A stretch of 44,598 bases of DNA from the NCBI RefSeq assembly GCF_018129065.1, contig NZ_JAAEDM010000035.1, positions 1 to 44,598 of the forward strand, in the 5' to 3' direction. This document shows positions 40,573 through 44,598 of this stretch, in pieces. Source of the DNA: Neoroseomonas soli. Lineage in GTDB: Bacteria; Pseudomonadota; Alphaproteobacteria; Acetobacterales; Acetobacteraceae. The stretch's first letter is position 1; every line of letters begins with the position of its first letter. The notes under the pieces are model-generated. The model was not told where the DNA came from, did not search any database, and was given only the letters and a program-made list of their open reading frames with translations. A program made the translations under genes and the position numbers.

Positions 40573-41124
40573 TCAGCCCGCGCCGAGCCGCACCGCCAGG
40601 CCCGACAGGAACAGCGCGATGCCGAAGTCCAGCGCCACGAACCCCGCCGCGCGCAGCCCGCTGATGCCGAGCGTCGCGCGCGCCGCGAACCATTGCAGCC
40701 ACACCGCATAGCCAAGGCCGAGCAGCCCGAGCGTGTCCGCCACCGTCGCCGGCAGGCCGAACAGCACCGGCACGGTGAGCAGCGTGATGACCACGTACTG
40801 GACCAGGTTCACCCAGTTCCATGCGGCGATGAAGCGCGGCCACAGCGCCTTGCGCCCCATCGCCTCGACGATCGGGATGGAGGCCAGCGCGAAGGCGGGC
40901 CAGGAGCAGGCATAGGCGAGCAGGTCCGCGGCCAGCGCGCGCAGCGCGTCCGTCTCGGGCGGCGTCTCCGGCCCGGCCAGGCCACGCATGAGCAGGAACA
41001 GCGGCAGGCAGAACAGGGCGGCGAGGAAGGACGCGCGGGCGTCCTCCATGGTCGGCGCGAAGGCCGCCGCACCCGCCGCCCTGCCGCGGGCCAGGAGCAG
41101 CGCGCCCGCAATGCCGCGCGCCAC
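40573..41124 (-). CDS. Membrane protein downstream of dapE
   Basis: From the GTG at 41124 this is a 183-residue protein with four or five hydrophobic segments (FLAALFCLPLFLLMRGLAG, YACSWPAFALASIPIVEAMG, WNWVNLVQYVVITLLTVPVL, LGLLGLGYAVWLQWFAARAT, FVALDFGIALFLSGLAVRLG). The N-terminal ARGIAGALLLARGRAAGAAA stretch resembles alphaproteobacterial proteins of unknown role found after dapE. GTG 41124 has no Shine-Dalgarno. A CTG at 41157 has GAGGA 9 nt upstream and overlaps the dapE stop (CTGA), so translation may begin there, adding 11 residues. Function unknown. Confidence 0.65.
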   Translation of the reverse strand: MARGIAGALLLARGRAAGAAAFAPTMEDARASFLAALFCLPLFLLMRGLAGPETPPETDALRALAADLLAYACSWPAFALASIPIVEAMGRKALWPRFIAAWNWVNLVQYVVITLLTVPVLFGLPATVADTLGLLGLGYAVWLQWFAARATLGISGLRAAGFVALDFGIALFLSGLAVRLGAG

Positions 41125-41153
41125 CGGGCCGGCCGGCAGGGGGGAGGTGCCGC

Positions 41154-42296
41154 TCAGCCGAGAAGTTCCTCGAGCACCACGCGGTAGGTGGCTGCGAGGC
41201 GGCGCAACTCCTCGACCGGCGCATATTCGTTCACCTGGTGCAGCGCCGCGCCGACGGCGCCGAATTCCGCCACCGGGCAATAGCGGGCAATGAAGCGCGC
41301 ATCCGAGGTGCCGCCGCCGGTGTCGAGCGCCGGCTCCACGCCCGTGCTGCGCAGGACGGCGCGGGAAAGCGCATCCACGAAGGGACCGGGCCTGGTGAGG
41401 AAGCTCTCGCCCGAGCAATCCGCCTGCAGGTCGTAGCGGCAGCCGGCGGCCTTGAGCGCGGCGTGCAGGCGCTCGGTCAGGGAGGCGCTGCTGTGCAGGT
41501 CGTTGAAGCGGATGTTCAGCATGGCCCGCGCGGTGGCGGGGATGACGTTCGACGCGGTGTTGCCGACATCGAAGCCGGTCACCTGGAGCGTGGTCGGCGG
41601 GAAGAACTCGCTGCCATGGTCGAGCGGTGCCGCCAGCAGCGGCCCGAGGGCGGCGACCAGCCGGTGCACGGGGTTGTCCGCCAGCGCGGGATAGGCGCTG
41701 TGCCCCTGCTTGCCGTGGACGGTGATGTGCCCCGTCAGGCTGCCGCGGCGGCCGATCTTGATGGTGTCGCCGAGCGCCTTGCGGCTGGTCGGTTCGCCCA
41801 CCAGCGCCATGTCCGGGATCTGGCCGTTGGCCTGCATCCATTCCAGCACGCGCGCCGTGCCGTCCACCGAGCGCGCTTCCTCGTCCCCCGTGATGAGCAG
41901 CGAGATCGAGCCCGCATGGCTGGGCTTCGCGGCGAGGTAGTCGGTCAGGCCCGCGATGAAGGCGGCGATGCCGCCCTTCATGTCGCAGGCCCCGCGGCCA
42001 TAGAGCATGCCGTCCCGCACCACGCCCGAGAACGGATCATCCGACCACGCCGCCACGTCGCCGGGCGGCACCACGTCGGTGTGCCCGGCGTAGCAGAAAT
42101 GCGGCCCGCCGCTGCCGCGCCGGGCAAACAGGTTGTCCACCCGGTAGTCGTCCGGCCCATAGGCGAGCCGCGTGCAGGCGAAGCCGAGCGGTTCGAGCGC
42201 GCGCTGCACCACGTTGAGCGCGCCGTCATCGGCCGGGGTCACCGACCGGCAGCGGATCATGGCCTGGGCGAGAGGGACGGGGTCCGTCGCGGTCAT
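41154..42296 (-). CDS. dapE: Succinyl-diaminopimelate desuccinylase
   Basis: This 380-residue dinuclear zinc M20 peptidase-family enzyme converts N-succinyl-LL-DAP to LL-DAP for lysine and peptidoglycan. Metal and catalytic motifs are in order: FCYAGHTDVVPPGD, GRGACDMKGGIAAF, TGDEEARSVDGT, VGEPTSRKALGDTIKIGRRG, the lid-domain HGKQGHSAYP, and the C-terminal TGGGTSDARFIA. GGAGG 8 nt upstream supports the ATG at 42296. It follows dapD by 40 nt on the same strand. Confidence 0.96.
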   Translation of the reverse strand: MTATDPVPLAQAMIRCRSVTPADDGALNVVQRALEPLGFACTRLAYGPDDYRVDNLFARRGSGGPHFCYAGHTDVVPPGDVAAWSDDPFSGVVRDGMLYGRGACDMKGGIAAFIAGLTDYLAAKPSHAGSISLLITGDEEARSVDGTARVLEWMQANGQIPDMALVGEPTSRKALGDTIKIGRRGSLTGHITVHGKQGHSAYPALADNPVHRLVAALGPLLAAPLDHGSEFFPPTTLQVTGFDVGNTASNVIPATARAMLNIRFNDLHSSASLTERLHAALKAAGCRYDLQADCSGESFLTRPGPFVDALSRAVLRSTGVEPALDTGGGTSDARFIARYCPVAEFGAVGAALHQVNEYAPVEELRRLAATYRVVLEELLG

Positions 42297-42336
42297 GTCG
42301 GGCGCCTCCGTTCCTCGCGCCGGGATCGGCTGCGCG

Positions 42337-43173
<837 letters not shown>

Positions 43174-43210
43174 GGGCGCGACGGTCTCCGGCAATCTTGA
43201 ACGGCCCGGT

Positions 43211-43239
43211 TCCTTGAGGCCCCGGCGCCGGGCTGTCAA
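43211..43239 (-). promoter_or_regulatory. Candidate sigma-70 promoter for dapD
   Basis: The minus strand carries a perfect TTGACA (43239-43234), then a 17-nt GC-rich spacer, then a poor -10 (CAAGGA, about 43216-43211). Transcription would start about 30 nt before the dapD ATG. The -35 and the position support it; the -10 does not. Confidence 0.35.
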
Positions 43240-43332
43240 CGCGCCTGATGCCGGCCGGCCCTGCCGCTGGCCGGTATCAGAGTCGCGGCTTCGCGCGCGA
43301 CCGCCCCACCAGCCCCGTGCACCCTGCCGTTC

Positions 43333-43363
43333 GCCTTGCCGATGACGGGACCATCGGCAAGGC
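43333..43363. other. 11-bp hairpin in the dapD/GGDEF divergent gap
   Basis: GCCTTGCCGAT (43333-43343) and ATCGGCAAGGC (43353-43363) form a perfect 11-bp stem with a 9-nt loop, 46 nt before the GGDEF-protein start. No T-tract follows. It could be a leader structure, an operator or part of an intergenic repeat. The rest of this 235-bp gap holds only further GC-rich inverted repeats and the dapD promoter candidate. Confidence 0.45.
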
Positions 43364-43408
43364 CCGGCGGCGTGACGCTAACGCCGGATTCACCGGACCG
43401 GCGGTTCC

Positions 43409-44598
43409 ATGCCGGGCATGAACTCGGCGCTCCACCCAGACGACTGGTCGGTGACGGTGCCGCCTGCGGCTGCGGCCTCGGCGGCGCTGCACGGCGCGTT
43501 GCTGGAATCGCGCCAGCGCTGGCAGGACCTCGCCGGCCTCGGCGCCGACCTGGTGTTCGAGACTGACAATGCCGGGCGCTTCACCTTCCTCTGGCCGGAA
43601 ACGGTGCTCGGCCACCGCGCCGCGGGGCTGCTGGGGCGGCGGGCGGATTCACTGCTGCTCGGCGCGGGCCCGAGCCCCTTCGACCTGCGCCAGGCGGTGC
43701 GCAACCACCGCGCCTGGGTGGCGGATGCGGCAGGGCGGCCGCGCTGCCTCTCGCTCTCCCTGGTGCCGCTGGGCGACGTGCGCGGCGGCTTCATCGGGCT
43801 GCGCGGCGCCGCGCATGACGTGACCCAGCAGGAGGCCGCCGCCGCCGCCGCCGCCGCGGGGCTGCGCCGCGCCGCCATGCTCGATGCGCTGGCCGAGACG
43901 GTGCGCCTGACGGGCACCGCGCGCGAAGCGGTGGACAGCGGCCTCGCCGGGCTGCGGGAGACGCTCGGCTGCGCCGGCACGGCGATGATCGTGCCCGCCG
44001 AGGCTGGCCCGGAGGTCGCCGCCGCCACGGCCGACCTGCCGCCCGGCCTGCTGGCCGCCGGCGGCCCGGCCCTGGCCACCGGCCAGGACTGGCTCGGCCC
44101 GCTCGCGGACGGCAGCCCGGCCGCGCTGCTGCACCACCATGGCAGGCTACCCGCCTGCTCCCTGCTCGCCGCGTGGCGGGAACCCGGCAACCGCGCCTGG
44201 GACACGGAGGACCTCGCCGTGCTGCGCTCCATGGCCGCCATGCTGGGCGCCACGCTCGGCTTCGGCCGCATGCAGCAGGAGCTGGAGCGCCAGGCGAACA
44301 CCGATCCCTTGACCGGCCTCGCCAACCGCCGCGCCTTCCTCGATGCGCTGGAGGCGCGGCTGGCCTCCCGGCCGGCAGAAGGCGGGGCCCTGGTCTTCCT
44401 CGACCTCGACAACCTCAAGCCGCTGAACGACCGCCACGGGCACGAGGCCGGCGACGCCGCGCTGCGCGCCACCGCCCGGCTGTTGCGGGACGGCGCCGGC
44501 CCGGACGACATCGCCGGCCGCTTCGGCGGGGACGAGTTCACCCTCTGGATCGCCGGCGCCGATGCCGCGGCGGCGAGCGCGAGGGCCGCGGCCCTGCT
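43409..44598 (+). CDS. PAS-GAF-GGDEF diguanylate cyclase (3' end outside the window)
   Basis: At least 396 residues are visible. A PAS-like domain runs from about 35 to 145 (WQDLAGLGADLVFETDNAGR, then GLRGAAHDVTQQE). An Ala-rich coil (eight consecutive Ala codons) and a GAF-like region (about 160-300) follow. The GGDEF domain opens DPLTGLANRRAFLDALEARL, has FLDLDNLKPLNDRHGHEAGD, and an intact GGDEF at 373-377. It should make cyclic di-GMP. The RxxD inhibitory site expected just upstream reads GPDD, so product inhibition is probably absent. The start is ATG 43409 or 43418; neither has a clear Shine-Dalgarno. A downstream EAL domain cannot be excluded. Confidence 0.88.
   Translation, partial: MPGMNSALHPDDWSVTVPPAAAASAALHGALLESRQRWQDLAGLGADLVFETDNAGRFTFLWPETVLGHRAAGLLGRRADSLLLGAGPSPFDLRQAVRNHRAWVADAAGRPRCLSLSLVPLGDVRGGFIGLRGAAHDVTQQEAAAAAAAAGLRRAAMLDALAETVRLTGTAREAVDSGLAGLRETLGCAGTAMIVPAEAGPEVAAATADLPPGLLAAGGPALATGQDWLGPLADGSPAALLHHHGRLPACSLLAAWREPGNRAWDTEDLAVLRSMAAMLGATLGFGRMQQELERQANTDPLTGLANRRAFLDALEARLASRPAEGGALVFLDLDNLKPLNDRHGHEAGDAALRATARLLRDGAGPDDIAGRFGGDEFTLWIAGADAAAASARAAAL

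Overview
The window is GC-rich throughout, with compact operons, 4-bp ATGA/GTGA gene overlaps and frequent GTG starts. The gene orders are alphaproteobacterial: rnd-kdsD-lptC-lptA-lptB-rpoN-hpf, trxB-lysR divergent from an Lrp gene, Hsp20-DUF1150, and an FzlA-type division protein. Abundant orphan Bug/TAXI-type binding proteins fit Acetobacteraceae (Roseomonas-like). The genus is an inference; no rRNA gene is present.

Layout. 1-2.7 kb: 5' tip of a leftward gene, a DctA-type dicarboxylate symporter and an orphan TAXI binding protein. 2.7-6.1 kb: tag, a structured RNA candidate, lysR, trxB, and a divergent Lrp/AsnC gene coupled to a DUF6311 membrane protein. 7.9-10 kb: an LDH2-type oxidoreductase coupled to a Bug-type binding protein. 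10.2-12.7 kb: two tandem patatin-like lipoproteins. 12.8-18.6 kb: a degenerate GH108-like protein, a FAH-family hydrolase, an alpha/beta hydrolase, an NAD-binding SDR, a TPR protein, fzlA and a small secreted protein. 18.8-24.8 kb: gltD-gltB (glutamate synthase). 25-26.9 kb: an NDUFA9-like SDR, tRNA-Leu(CAG) and RNase D. 27.3-33 kb: kdsD-lptCAB-rpoN-hpf, which links LPS precursor synthesis and transport to sigma-54 and ribosome hibernation, and ends at a clear terminator. 33-37 kb: an accessory block holding a GT-A-like glycosyltransferase that faces a serine hydrolase/helical-repeat gene pair. 37-40.6 kb: DUF1150 and Hsp20 behind a ROSE-like RNA thermometer, then def, a repeat-rich gap, fmt and truA. 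40.6-44.6 kb: dapD-dapE-membrane protein (lysine/DAP pathway) and a truncated PAS-GAF-GGDEF gene.

Unexplained structure lies mostly in the gaps. A two-stem palindromic (REP-like) element occurs four times as two inverted pairs (14.6-14.8 and 38.7-38.9 kb). The second pair carries a 39-bp tandem array made from one half of the element. A different hairpin-rich 127-bp unit is directly duplicated after rnd. A run of stems ending in a U-tract follows lysR. A near-consensus sigma-54 promoter precedes the operon that contains rpoN. The best candidate for an undescribed system is the 33-37 kb glycosyltransferase/serine-hydrolase block. No CRISPR array, insertion sequence, phage gene or known defence system was seen.
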